Shown: positions 45,801 through 54,081 of the stretch, one piece after another | How the letters are laid out: each line of letters begins with the position of its first letter | Numbering within the stretch: position 1 is the stretch's first letter | Source of the DNA: Gemmatimonadota bacterium | GTDB taxonomy: Bacteria > Gemmatimonadota > Gemmatimonadetes > Gemmatimonadales > Gemmatimonadaceae | Assembly: GCA_023249305.1 (NCBI GenBank) | Contig: JAHFCU010000008.1 | Location: forward strand, 1-64,000 | Direction: 5' to 3' | DNA: 64,000 bases | Notes under the pieces: model-generated | The model's database searches: none | Seen by the model: only the letters and a program-made list of their open reading frames with translations | What the model was told of the DNA's origin: nothing | Position numbers and translations under genes: made by a program

Positions 45801-48800
45801 GCACTCCGAACGCGACGCGTTCTCGCGCTCATTCAACCAGGAGCGAGACGACAAAGGTCTCCCAGGTGACGTGGTGCCGAGCCTTCCATTTACGTCGCCA
45901 GATTCTTCGGGAGTGCTGAGCAACTACGCCATGTGCCAGCGAGGTGACGTGAAGCTCAACCGCCTCGGCGACGCAAAGACCAATTGCACGGTGCGCAACG
46001 GCCGGCTCGACGAGCACGACATTGACCTCGACAACACGCTCAACTTCGTCTCGTCGCAGCGGGAGAGCGAGCGGCTGCTGCGCTACGTCGTGGATCTGGC
46101 GGACTCAAAGGCCTACACGCGCGTCGGCAACTGCGAAGTCACTCAGGTGGACAGCTCTGGCGGCGCAGCCGAGAGCAACACGCTGTGCTGGGTGCTCTTC
46201 CGGCTGCCGTTCAACGCACCCTTCGACACCATCGCCGGCGGGCCCGCCATCCGCCGCGTCCGCGCCCTGCGACTGACGATGATCAGCGGCGCCGGCGCGC
46301 GCGACGACGCATTCACGCAGCTTCCCCTCGCGCAGTTCCGCCTGACCGGCGCGTCGTGGCTCAAGCGGGCGGACCGCACCCTCACCGGCATCGCCGGCGA
46401 CCGCGCCGGACTCGGCGCCGTGCAGGCCTCGACCATCGGCACGATGGACCGCGACTCGACGAGCGGCCTGATCTACGACTCGCCGCCGGGCGTCAGCGAC
46501 GCGCCCGATCAGATCATCACCGGTCTCGAAAACCAGCGCGTCCAGATCAACGAGCGCTCGATGCGCGTCACGGCGCAGCAGCTTGGGCCGTTCCAGCGCG
46601 CCGAGGCGTACCAGCGATTCGCCGAGGGGAGCCGGAACTTCATGCAGTACCGCGAACTGCGCGTATGGGCGCGCGGGCGCGGCAACGGCTGGGGGCAGGA
46701 CGGTGAGGTGAACTTCTTCGTCCGGCTCGGGCGCGACGCCGACAACTTCTATCTCTACCGCACGCCGGTGAGCGCTGGCACAGGGCCGGCAGCCTGGCTC
46801 CCCGAGGTGCGCGTGGACTTCGATAAGTTCTTCGCCCTGCGCGCGCAGTTGCAGAACGCGTTCCTGCAGAACAGTCCTGACTCGCTCGCGTGCCACGGCG
46901 CGGACTCCGTACTGATCGCACGCAGCGGACTCCCGACGGGCGTGAGCGTGCACCGTTATGCGGCCTGCGCCGACGGGTACATGGTGTACACGGTGGACCC
47001 GAACATCAGCGCGCCGAACCTCGCCGCCGTGCAGGACCTCGCGGTCGGCATGATACGCGTGGACTCGGGGGGCAAGAGCCCGTCACGCATCATGCCGGGC
47101 GACACGCTCGAGCTGTGGGTGGATGACATGCGCCTCACGCGCGTGGACAACACGCCGGGTTACGCGGCGCAAGTGGGGCTCAACGTGACGGCGGGCGACA
47201 TCGGCACCTTCCGCGCCGGATTCAGCCACCGCGACGCCAACTTCCGCCAGCTCAACGAGACGCCGTCGTACGTGTCGGACAACCAGTTCGACATCGGCAC
47301 GTCGCTGCGTCTCGACAAGCTGCTTCCGGCGGGGCTCGGCTACGCCATCCCGCTCACGGTCAATCACTCAGCCGGGGCGAACAATCCGCTGTACGTGTCG
47401 CGCTCCGACCTGCGTGGCGACGGTATCCGCGGACTGCGCACGCCGCGCAGCGGCGCGACGAACGTGGGCATGTCGCTGCGCCGCACCGCGCCCCTGCGCG
47501 AAGGATGGCTGGCCGCGATCGTGAACAACCTCGGCGCCTCCGCCAACTACGGCGCGGCCAGCGCGCGCAGCGAATACCAGGACGGCAAGAGCAGCAACTT
47601 CAACGCGGCCGTGGACTACAACCTTGCCTCGCAGGCCAAGCTGCGACCGATGCCGCAGTGGGTGGATAACGTCGTTGGCGTGTTCCCGCTCTGGCTGCAG
47701 AACACCGAGTGGGTGCAAGCGCTGCGCAACGCGCAGCTGCGCCTCAACCCGTCGAGTGTGCGCCTGAGCAGTGCAGTCGCGCGCGCCACGGATCGCCGCA
47801 TGGCGTTCCTCAAACCCGCCGAATCGCTCGCCGACACCGGCCGCCTCGTCACCGGGCAGACGCATGTGTGGCGCAACGCCGCCGGTGTGGAGCTCCAGCC
47901 ATTCGACGCGCTCCGCGCGCGCTGGGATTTCACGTCGCTGCGCGACCTGCGGCAGTACGGCGATTCCTCGCCGACCGCGATCGTCGCCACGAGCGAGCGT
48001 AGCCGCCTGTTCGGGATGGACGTCGGCCTCGAGCGCGAGCGGCAGATGAACGCCGCGATCGGCTTTACGCCGACCATCGCGTTCTGGATGCGTCCGCGGA
48101 TTGACCTCACCAGCGCATACTCGATGCAGCGCGACCCCAACTCGCGCACCCTCGTGCGCGACGCCGACACCACCGGCGGCTACCATCTGCCGCGTCGCGT
48201 CAACAACACGCAGACCATCGCGCTTGGCGCCAGCATTGACCTGCCGTCGGCACTCCGCGTCTACTTCCACGACTCGCTGGTCACACCAATGCTGGTGCAG
48301 GCGCTGCAACCGCTCGACATCCAGGCGAGCCGGTCGCTCGTTTCGGCGTTCGACGGGGCGCCGTTCACGCCGGGGCTTGGATACCAGCTCGGATGGGGCG
48401 GCATTGACCACTTCCGCGCGCAGAACGGGCTCAATGCGACGAGCGCGGGGAGCAATGCGCAGGTTTCGCTCAGCACGGGGATCCGCCTGCCGCTCGGCAT
48501 GGCGCTTGCCACGCGCATGCAGCGCGTCAACTCGCGCAACTGGACGCGACGCTTCGACAACACGCAGACCGTGATTGACGGCGAGCAGCTCACGCTCCCC
48601 GACCTCACGCTTCGCCTCACGCTGCGGCCGCAGCTGGTCAGCCGGTTCATCACGAGCATCGGCGGCAGCGTGCGCTACTTGAACACGCGGCAGTCGAGCG
48701 TCGTGCCCAGCGAGATCGCCGGCGCCGCCGCCGATGTGCGCGTGAGCCGCGTGACGAGCTACCCCGTGAATGGCAGCGTCACGTGGAACGTCGGCACGGG

Positions 48801-49206
48801 CCTCTTGACGTCGTTCGGGCTGGGCGGCACCCACCGCATTGACTCCGTGCCCGGCAGCATCACCGAGTCGCGCTCGCGCGACCTCAACGCCGACCTGTCG
48901 CGCGCCGTGAAGCTGCCGTCCCGGTGGAAACTCAAGAACGATCTCCGCACGCGGTTGAGCTACCAGGCGAGCAGCGCGCAGTCGTGGGTGCAGAACCAGA
49001 ACGCCTCCGGCAAGCGGAGCCGCCTCGCCGACAACGGACGCCAGGCGATCAACGTGAACGCCGATGCCGACGTCGCCGAGAACCTGACGTTCTCGCTCAC
49101 TGGGGCGCGCATCGTCACCTTTGATAACAACCTGAACCGGCGCTTCTCGCAGATCGTCTTCACGGCGGTGTTGCAGGTGTCGTTCTTTGCGGGAGAGATC
49201 AGATGA
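42835..49206 (+). CDS. sprA: SprA-type giant outer-membrane translocon protein
   Basis: The 2,123-residue precursor starts at ATG 42835, preceded by AAGG, and has a signal segment LVRALCFLAACSMALPLAA|QSQG. SprA is the outer-membrane channel of the type IX secretion and gliding system in Bacteroidota. Matching features are FDFQFDVRTGGVVADRVHLNVDYDSKREFDASNNIQVYYQGK, LQAIGQIGPMRFRTIVAQQKG, GEINVMAIAQSQRTTFTRPPLGYEPQSS with the LTRAL-LP segment after it, and YLESFEGEGG near residue 786, equivalent to the YIDDFEG stretch of SprA. Strand-rich sequence continues to the terminal aromatic SFFAGEIR. It reads straight into the M28 lipoprotein gene. No other type IX gene is visible in the window, so cargo export is inferred. 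Confidence 0.85.
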   Translation: MDARPPRPPQPSRSVVLRVTWCRPCYPDLPHLVRALCFLAACSMALPLAAQSQGAPPARGEPSVLTPFHLTFVRPPALAPGGSLSRERLTPEEVGRRAAAAAHVRAQRTIEAQWRTSIQAALRAAPGLPGGAAAAPRIIAAKDSSLRAQAADLFGQYADLGLALNGRLESRVNRTKNERCISSQFFSVGCKGTFQPIFDFQFDVRTGGVVADRVHLNVDYDSKREFDASNNIQVYYQGKSDELIQKLEVGNVTFQPPASRFITGGIPSGNYGLQAIGQIGPMRFRTIVAQQKGNVSKDRVFTVGDRTVQSVDREIEDYQVEPRRFFFTVDPHRFTDFPNIDLLNGTQLQRLAASLPDSVRPSRIYLYRLLIGGQPPNPNGPQFKLIGDPASRRGQVYELLRENVDFYTDPSLLWVALVRPLNLNNERLVVAYTVRLNGRDTTIAATGGTPDFEYTDGDQYANLLWDPTVRPTDAAFEREIRAIYRVGGEDVRRNTVTARIVTGASGDQEKPAAGTADTWLQLFGLAQSGNSATFDIDNRLFPRTGDPNYTVGGAAGTKILRDHFLVFPSLRPFSRTGLAQPAGNPSSEAIYTTPGEYLYSIQHPQSTYRIRLRYDAEGGGDAGTLALGAVQVRPNSERLTLDGRVLQRDLDYKVDYDLGRVTFLRPDTLFPSARQVSVRYEENPLFAAAPKSILGFASQFPLDVGEINVMAIAQSQRTTFTRPPLGYEPQSSLIAGISGTFDFDADPLTRALQRLPFVHTTAPSRVHLDAEVATSRPQANSAGQAYLESFEGEGGTLVNLSDPAWLNSSQPALGKLLPSRIGGASSLDLSRAATIAWQNNGLSAAGQTVTFTLQQIDPLVNIIGSGLQQPEQMLWLTLYPLSVGGAYNDATKKYQWQVNNTTLGRRWRSVRTVLNASGTDLSRIENIQFWTLIDTAAAHRQRNPTLVFDFGDMSENAVALAPTRLVVSRNGATTDTLYSGRTIVGLDSLHSERDAFSRSFNQERDDKGLPGDVVPSLPFTSPDSSGVLSNYAMCQRGDVKLNRLGDAKTNCTVRNGRLDEHDIDLDNTLNFVSSQRESERLLRYVVDLADSKAYTRVGNCEVTQVDSSGGAAESNTLCWVLFRLPFNAPFDTIAGGPAIRRVRALRLTMISGAGARDDAFTQLPLAQFRLTGASWLKRADRTLTGIAGDRAGLGAVQASTIGTMDRDSTSGLIYDSPPGVSDAPDQIITGLENQRVQINERSMRVTAQQLGPFQRAEAYQRFAEGSRNFMQYRELRVWARGRGNGWGQDGEVNFFVRLGRDADNFYLYRTPVSAGTGPAAWLPEVRVDFDKFFALRAQLQNAFLQNSPDSLACHGADSVLIARSGLPTGVSVHRYAACADGYMVYTVDPNISAPNLAAVQDLAVGMIRVDSGGKSPSRIMPGDTLELWVDDMRLTRVDNTPGYAAQVGLNVTAGDIGTFRAGFSHRDANFRQLNETPSYVSDNQFDIGTSLRLDKLLPAGLGYAIPLTVNHSAGANNPLYVSRSDLRGDGIRGLRTPRSGATNVGMSLRRTAPLREGWLAAIVNNLGASANYGAASARSEYQDGKSSNFNAAVDYNLASQAKLRPMPQWVDNVVGVFPLWLQNTEWVQALRNAQLRLNPSSVRLSSAVARATDRRMAFLKPAESLADTGRLVTGQTHVWRNAAGVELQPFDALRARWDFTSLRDLRQYGDSSPTAIVATSERSRLFGMDVGLERERQMNAAIGFTPTIAFWMRPRIDLTSAYSMQRDPNSRTLVRDADTTGGYHLPRRVNNTQTIALGASIDLPSALRVYFHDSLVTPMLVQALQPLDIQASRSLVSAFDGAPFTPGLGYQLGWGGIDHFRAQNGLNATSAGSNAQVSLSTGIRLPLGMALATRMQRVNSRNWTRRFDNTQTVIDGEQLTLPDLTLRLTLRPQLVSRFITSIGGSVRYLNTRQSSVVPSEIAGAAADVRVSRVTSYPVNGSVTWNVGTGLLTSFGLGGTHRIDSVPGSITESRSRDLNADLSRAVKLPSRWKLKNDLRTRLSYQASSAQSWVQNQNASGKRSRLADNGRQAINVNADADVAENLTFSLTGARIVTFDNNLNRRFSQIVFTAVLQVSFFAGEIR

Positions 49207-49258
49207 TGGACGGCAGACGACGGATGGGAGATGGGAGATCGGAGATGGCAGATCGCCG
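49203..49258. repeat. 7-bp phased repeat spanning the sprA stop and the next gene's start
   Basis: Eight heptamers (ATGATGG ACGGCAG ACGACGG ATGGGAG ATGGGAG ATCGGAG ATGGCAG ATCGCCG) begin at the sprA stop codon. They contain ATGs in more than one frame, so the start of the downstream lipoprotein gene is ambiguous. The complementary unit (CTCCCAT, CTCCCGT) occurs at 50920-50954, before pilB. Confidence 0.8.
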
Positions 49259-50210
49259 GGAGCTCAAACGAGGGCTCAGTGGCGTGGCTCTCGCGCTCGC
49301 CCTCAGCGCAATGCTCACCGCCTGCGCACGGAAGCCCGACGCGCCCCCCGTGCGTCCCATCGTCACCACCGAATTCGATGGCGACGCGGCGCTCAAGTAT
49401 GCGGCGGCGCAGGTGGCATTTGGACCGCGTGTGCCAGGATCCGGCGCGCACCGCAAGGCCGGCGACTGGATCGTCGCGCAGATGAAGGCGCGTGGCGCCA
49501 CGGTCGTGGAGCAGACGTGGATGCACACCGCGCAGAGCGCTCGGAAGCTCCCGCTGCGCAACATCCTCGCGCGTTTCAATCCGCAGGCACGAAACCGCGT
49601 GCTCTATCTCACGCACTGGGACACACGCCCGACCGCCGACATGGAACCTGATCCGGCCGACCAACTCCTGCCGATCGACGGAGCCAACGACGGCGCATCG
49701 GGCGTCGGGCTGTTCGTGGCGCTCGCGGACGCACTGCAGAAGAAGCCGTCGGCCTTCGGCGTGGACCTACTCTTCGTGGACGGCGAGGACTACGGCGAGT
49801 TCGGGCCGCCGTTGGTAGACGTGCTACTCGGCTCGACCTACTTCGCGTCGCACCTGCCGGAGTCTGGCTACAAGCCCGTCTTCGGCATCCTCTTCGATAT
49901 GATCGGCGACGCCGACCTGCGCATTCCACAGGAAATCAACTCGGTGCAAATGGCGCCGGACGTTGTACAGCGCGTCTGGTCGAAGGCGGAAGAAATGGGC
50001 CGCGGCTCGGTGTTCGTCACGCGGGCTGAGCAGCAGATCACGGACGATCACATCCCGCTGCTCAGCGTCGGGCTCAAGGTGATTGACGTGATTGACCTCG
50101 ACTACGGACCGGGAAACTCGTACCACCATTCCCGCCAGGACACGATGGACAAGATCTCGGCGGCGTCGCTGAAGATCGTCGGCGATGTGGCGCTGGCGTT
50201 GCTGCGGTAG
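49245..50210 (+). CDS. M28 family lipoprotein, glutaminyl-peptide cyclotransferase-like
   Basis: A lipoprotein signal peptide (LKRGLSGVALALALSAMLTAC) is followed by an M28 zinc domain. The metal-site segments are LYLTHWDTRP, DGANDGASGVGLFVALADAL and LLFVDGEDYGEF. The segments LLGSTYFASHLP, GILFDMIGDADLRI, ITDDHIPLLSVGLKVIDVIDLDYG and SYHHSRQDTMDKIS align with glutaminyl cyclases of Bacteroidota, which turn N-terminal Gln of exported proteins into pyroglutamate. The exact reaction is inference; a peptidase is the alternative. ATG 49203, coupled to the sprA stop, would add 14 residues encoded by repeat sequence; I prefer ATG 49245. Position directly after sprA supports a role in maturing exported proteins. 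Confidence 0.82.
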   Translation: MADRRELKRGLSGVALALALSAMLTACARKPDAPPVRPIVTTEFDGDAALKYAAAQVAFGPRVPGSGAHRKAGDWIVAQMKARGATVVEQTWMHTAQSARKLPLRNILARFNPQARNRVLYLTHWDTRPTADMEPDPADQLLPIDGANDGASGVGLFVALADALQKKPSAFGVDLLFVDGEDYGEFGPPLVDVLLGSTYFASHLPESGYKPVFGILFDMIGDADLRIPQEINSVQMAPDVVQRVWSKAEEMGRGSVFVTRAEQQITDDHIPLLSVGLKVIDVIDLDYGPGNSYHHSRQDTMDKISAASLKIVGDVALALLR

Positions 50211-50291
50211 GCAGCCGGGTTCTGCGTGCGAACGCCGCGGCGCGCAATGCCGCGGTGACGGGACGGCGAGGCGCGCACGTCAACATGCGGC

Positions 50292-50855
50292 ATGCCGACG
50301 CCAGCTGAACGACAGGCGCTCCTCTTCTTTGCCGCTGTTGCCGCGCTGGGGGTTGGCGTGAACGCGTGGCGCGCGGCGCGCGGCGGCGAACACGTGCTGG
50401 CCGGATCGCCCAGCGATCTCGCGGCGCAAATCGCCCGCGTCGACTCGGCCGTCGCGAGTTCTCCGAGCCGTGAGGCCGGCCGCGCCGCGCTTCGCAAGCG
50501 CAACTCCGACAAGGCGGCCAAGCGGCGAAAGCCGGCGGTTGCAGCGCCGCTGCCGGCTCCGACGCAACTTACCGTCTACCCTCTACCGTCTACCGTCAGC
50601 CGTATCGATCTCGACCTCGCCCCCGCCGCCGCGATCGAGTCGCTGCCGCGGATTGGCCCTGCGCTCGCGGCGCGCATTGTCGCCAACCGCGACTCGTTCG
50701 GCGCGTTCGGGTCGCTCGAAGGACTGCAGCGCGTGCGAGGCATAGGTCCCGCCCTCACGAAGGGGTTGCGCGAACGCGTTGCCTTTTCCGGGATTCCTCG
50801 CGAGGGCGTCCCGACCGCAAAGAGCAAGGCAAGCCGGCGCCCTGCGGCGCCTTGA
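50292..50855 (+). CDS. ComEA-like helix-hairpin-helix protein
   Basis: An N-terminal membrane segment (LLFFAAVAALGVGVNAW) is followed by a basic linker and two HhH motifs: IDLDLAPAAAIESLPRIGPALAARIVANRDSFGAFGSLEGLQRVRGIGPALTKGL. ComEA-type proteins bind double-stranded DNA during uptake by naturally competent bacteria, and type IV pilus genes follow directly. The linker segment LTVYPLPSTVSR is encoded by a 7-bp repeat (50571-50605), which makes this region vary in origin from the rest of the gene. The 187-residue length includes a long Ala/Pro tail. Confidence 0.85.
   Translation: MPTPAERQALLFFAAVAALGVGVNAWRAARGGEHVLAGSPSDLAAQIARVDSAVASSPSREAGRAALRKRNSDKAAKRRKPAVAAPLPAPTQLTVYPLPSTVSRIDLDLAPAAAIESLPRIGPALAARIVANRDSFGAFGSLEGLQRVRGIGPALTKGLRERVAFSGIPREGVPTAKSKASRRPAAP
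50571..50605. repeat. CCGTCTA-family heptamers inside a coding region
   Basis: Five heptamers (ACCGTCT ACCCTCT ACCGTCT ACCGTCA GCCGTAT) lie within the ComEA-like gene between its linker and HhH domain and keep the frame open. They are the same unit as at 20655-20745. Confidence 0.7.
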
Positions 50856-50919
50856 CACCCCCCAGTCCGGGGACGACTTTCACTCATTAGAGGCAGGCCG
50901 AGTCCCCTCGGGACGCGGT

Positions 50920-50954
50920 CTCCTGTCGCCTGTCTCCCGTCTCCCATCTGCCTC
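50920..50954. repeat. Heptamer array directly upstream of pilB
   Basis: Units CTCCTGT CGCCTGT CTCCCGT CTCCCAT CTGCCTC end 6 bp before the pilB start codon. They are complementary to the array at 49203-49258. No Shine-Dalgarno is visible for pilB in this stretch. Confidence 0.65.
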
Positions 50955-50960
50955 TCGGCT

Positions 50961-52790
50961 ATGGCCACTCCCGCCTCATCCGGCTCTGAACGCCTCGGTG
51001 ATCTCCTCCTCAAGGAGGGGCTCATCACGAAGGAGCAATTGGAGAAGGCGCTTGCCGAGCAGAAGCAGAGCGGCACGCGCGTCGGCTACAACCTCGTCAA
51101 GCTCGGCTTCGTCCCCGAACTCGAGATCACGAAGGTACTGGCGAGGCAGCACAAGATGCCGGCCGTGGACCTCTCGAAGTTCGAGGTGGATCCGAAGATC
51201 GTGAAGCTCATCCCCGCCGACGTCGCGGTGAAGCACCTCGTGCTGCCGCTCAAGCGCGACGGGCGCACGCTCACCGTCGCGATGGCCGACCCCACGAACA
51301 TGGGGGTCGTGGACGACCTCAAGTTCATCACGCGGTACGACATCTTCCCCGTGATCGCGGGCGAGTTCACACTCAAGAACGCGATCGAGAAGAACTACGA
51401 GTCAAGCGACGTCCAGATGGGAGCGCTCCTCGAGGAAATCGAGGGGCTTGACGCCGAAGCCGACGTCGAGGTCGTGGAGGACCAGGACGACGACGCGGCC
51501 GCCGGGCAGGCGCAGCTCGTTGACGACGCGCCCGTCGTGAAGCTACTCAACGCCATTCTCACCGACGCGGTGAAGCGGGGCGCCTCGGACATCCATTTCG
51601 AGTGCTTCGAGCACGAGCTGCGCGTGCGCTACCGCATTGACGGCGCGCTCATGGAGATCATGAAGCCGCCCAAGAAGATGCAGGCGGCGCTCATCTCGCG
51701 CTTCAAGATCATGTCGGCGCTCAACATCGCCGAGCGGCGCGTCCCGCAGGACGGGCGCATCAAGCTGAAGATGGGCAAGAAGGTCATTGACTACCGCGTC
51801 TCGACCTTGCCCACGATCTTTGGCGAAAAGGTCGTGCTCCGCATTCTCGACAAGGGCAACCTGACGCTCGACCTCGAGAAGTTTGGCATCGAGCCGCGTG
51901 CCGAGCGCGAGCTGATGGAGGCGGTGAGCAACCCGTACGGCATGGTGTTGGTGACGGGCCCGACGGGCTCGGGCAAGACGACCACGCTGTACTCGGCGCT
52001 GTCGAAGGTGAACAGCATCGACACGAACATCATGACGGCCGAAGACCCGGTGGAGTACAACATCTTCGGCATCAACCAGGTGCTCGTGCGCAACGAGATC
52101 GGGATGACCTTCGCCGCGGCGCTGAAGGCGTTCCTTCGGCAGGACCCGAACATCATCATGGTGGGCGAGATCCGCGACCTCGAGACGGGCGGCATCGCCA
52201 TCAAGGCCGCGCTCACCGGCCACCTCGTGCTCTCGACGCTGCACACGAACTCGGCGCCGGAAACGGTGACGCGCCTGCTCGACATGGGGCTCGAGCCGTT
52301 CAACGTCAGCTCGGCGCTCAACCTGATCCTCGCGCAGCGCCTCGTCCGCCGCATCTGCGGGCAATGCAAAGAGAAGTACATGATCACCGATGAGGAGCTC
52401 TCGACCGCCAAGATCACGCGGAATACGACCTACCGCGAGCTGCGTTTCACTGAAGAGGCGCTGCGCGACGCCGTATCACGCGCGTCCAAGGAAGCGGCGC
52501 CGCTTGTCGCGAACGTCACCCTCGACACCAAGATCGCCGACGTGCCGCTCTGGAAGGGGAAAGGCTGTGACGCCTGCGGTGGCAACGGCCTCAAGGGGCG
52601 CCAGGGACTGTACGAAGTGATGTTCATGACGCCGCGCCTGCGGCGCCTCATCCTGCAGAACGTCGGTGCCGCCGAGATCAAGGAAGGGGGCATCGAGGAC
52701 GGCATGCTCACGCTCCGCATGGACGGCTGGCTGAAGGCCCTGAAGGGCGTGGTCCCGCTCGAACAAGTGCTCCGCGAAACGAGCGCCTGA
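50961..52790 (+). CDS. pilB: Type IV pilus extension ATPase PilB
   Basis: PilB hydrolyses ATP to add pilins at the base of the pilus. The N-terminal MshEN-type domain (RLGDLLLKEGLITKEQLEKALAEQ) is followed by the GspE/PilB core: SDIHFECFEHELRVRYRIDG, Walker A GPTGSGKTTTLYSAL near residue 333, Asp box TAEDPVEYNIFGINQV, Walker B-like IIMVGEIRDLETGGIAIKAALTGHLVLSTLHTN, and the zinc motif CGQC...CDAC. MshEN domains bind cyclic di-GMP in some members. The 609 residues include an acidic linker. The pilT gene follows after 43 bp. Confidence 0.96.
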   Translation: MATPASSGSERLGDLLLKEGLITKEQLEKALAEQKQSGTRVGYNLVKLGFVPELEITKVLARQHKMPAVDLSKFEVDPKIVKLIPADVAVKHLVLPLKRDGRTLTVAMADPTNMGVVDDLKFITRYDIFPVIAGEFTLKNAIEKNYESSDVQMGALLEEIEGLDAEADVEVVEDQDDDAAAGQAQLVDDAPVVKLLNAILTDAVKRGASDIHFECFEHELRVRYRIDGALMEIMKPPKKMQAALISRFKIMSALNIAERRVPQDGRIKLKMGKKVIDYRVSTLPTIFGEKVVLRILDKGNLTLDLEKFGIEPRAERELMEAVSNPYGMVLVTGPTGSGKTTTLYSALSKVNSIDTNIMTAEDPVEYNIFGINQVLVRNEIGMTFAAALKAFLRQDPNIIMVGEIRDLETGGIAIKAALTGHLVLSTLHTNSAPETVTRLLDMGLEPFNVSSALNLILAQRLVRRICGQCKEKYMITDEELSTAKITRNTTYRELRFTEEALRDAVSRASKEAAPLVANVTLDTKIADVPLWKGKGCDACGGNGLKGRQGLYEVMFMTPRLRRLILQNVGAAEIKEGGIEDGMLTLRMDGWLKALKGVVPLEQVLRETSA

Positions 52791-52833
52791 CGCACGGCGC
52801 GCGGCGCTCAAACCCAATGACCTGGATCCGTTC

Positions 52834-54024
52834 ATGACTGGTGCACCCCCCACCGCCGCGCCGAGCGCGGCGCCGCAGCAGCAGGGAGTCAACCTTCGCG
52901 TCCTCCTCGAAGAGATGATCGAGCGCGGCGCGTCCGACCTGCACATCACGGCCGGCGAGCGCGCCAAGATGCGCATTGACGGCGAGATCACGAACTCGCG
53001 CATCGAGTATGTGCTCAACCCCAAGGACACGCTGCAGCTCGCCTACTCGGTGCTCACCGAGAACCAGAAGAAGCGCTTCGAGATGGAGGACGAGCTCGAC
53101 TTCTCGTTCGGCATCCAGAATCTGGCGCGCTTCCGCGGCAACGTCTTCAAGCAGCGCGGCTGCGTCTCGATCGTGATGCGGCAGATCCCGTTCTCGATCA
53201 AGACGTTCGACGACCTCCACCTCCCGCCGGTCATCGCCCGTATGGCGGAGAAGCCGCGCGGCCTGGTGCTCGTCACGGGGCCGACGGGCTCGGGCAAGTC
53301 CACCACGCTCGCCGCGATGATCGACAAGATCAACCGTGAGCGGCACGGCCACATCATCACGGTGGAAGACCCGATCGAGTTCATCCACCGCCACCAGGGG
53401 TGCATCGTCAATCAGCGCGAGGTCGGCACCGACACCAAGTCGTTCCAGAACTCGCTCAAGTACGCCCTGCGCCAGGATCCCGACGTCATCCTCATCGGCG
53501 AAATGCGCGACCTCGAGACCATCGCGGCGGCGCTCACCATCGCCGAGACGGGCCACCTCGCGTTCGCCACGCTGCACACCAACTCGGCGGCCGAGGCGAT
53601 CAACCGCATCATCGACGTCTTTCCTAGCCACCAGCAGGCGCAGGTGCGTGCGCAGCTCTCGTTCGTGCTGGAGGGCATCATCACGCAGACGCTGCTACCC
53701 AAGAAGAGCGGCAAGGGGCGGGCGATGGCGGCCGAGATCCTCGTCGTCACGCCGGCCATTCGCGCGATGATCCGCGACGACAAGATCCACCAGATCTACT
53801 CGTCCATGCAGTCGGGCAAGAAGTTCGGCATGCAAACGATGAACGACGCGCTGTATCAACTGTACATGGCGCGCGACGTATCGGAGGAAGAGTGCATTCG
53901 GGTCTCGAGCGACCCGAACGAGTTCCTGCGCCTCATCGGCAAGAGCCCGGTCGAGGGCGACGCCGATCCGAAGGCGGCGTCAGGCAAGCCCGGGGCGTCG
54001 GCCGCCGGCGGGTTGCGCCGGTAA
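52834..54024 (+). CDS. pilT: Type IV pilus retraction ATPase PilT
   Basis: PilT disassembles pilins during retraction, powering twitching and DNA uptake. The protein has Walker A GPTGSGKSTTLAAMIDKIN near residue 149, the Asp box VEDPIEFIHRHQGCIVNQREVG, Walker B ILIGEMRDLETIAAALTIAETGHLAFATLHTN and the PilT-specific AIRAMIRDDKIHQIYSSMQSGKKFGMQTMNDAL. The start is ATG 52834; its 396 residues include Ala/Pro-rich ends. It lies between pilB and pilC in one apparent operon. Confidence 0.96.
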   Translation: MTGAPPTAAPSAAPQQQGVNLRVLLEEMIERGASDLHITAGERAKMRIDGEITNSRIEYVLNPKDTLQLAYSVLTENQKKRFEMEDELDFSFGIQNLARFRGNVFKQRGCVSIVMRQIPFSIKTFDDLHLPPVIARMAEKPRGLVLVTGPTGSGKSTTLAAMIDKINRERHGHIITVEDPIEFIHRHQGCIVNQREVGTDTKSFQNSLKYALRQDPDVILIGEMRDLETIAAALTIAETGHLAFATLHTNSAAEAINRIIDVFPSHQQAQVRAQLSFVLEGIITQTLLPKKSGKGRAMAAEILVVTPAIRAMIRDDKIHQIYSSMQSGKKFGMQTMNDALYQLYMARDVSEEECIRVSSDPNEFLRLIGKSPVEGDADPKAASGKPGASAAGGLRR

Positions 54025-54081
54025 CGGCTCGGCCGTCCTTGAGTAGGGCCTTTTCTCTCTCGATCCGCTAACCGGTCGCCC

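Noticed and set aside
49203-50954. Insertion sequence bounded by inverted repeats
   Set aside because: No transposase or target duplication is visible, and the arrays are periodic short units rather than terminal inverted repeats.
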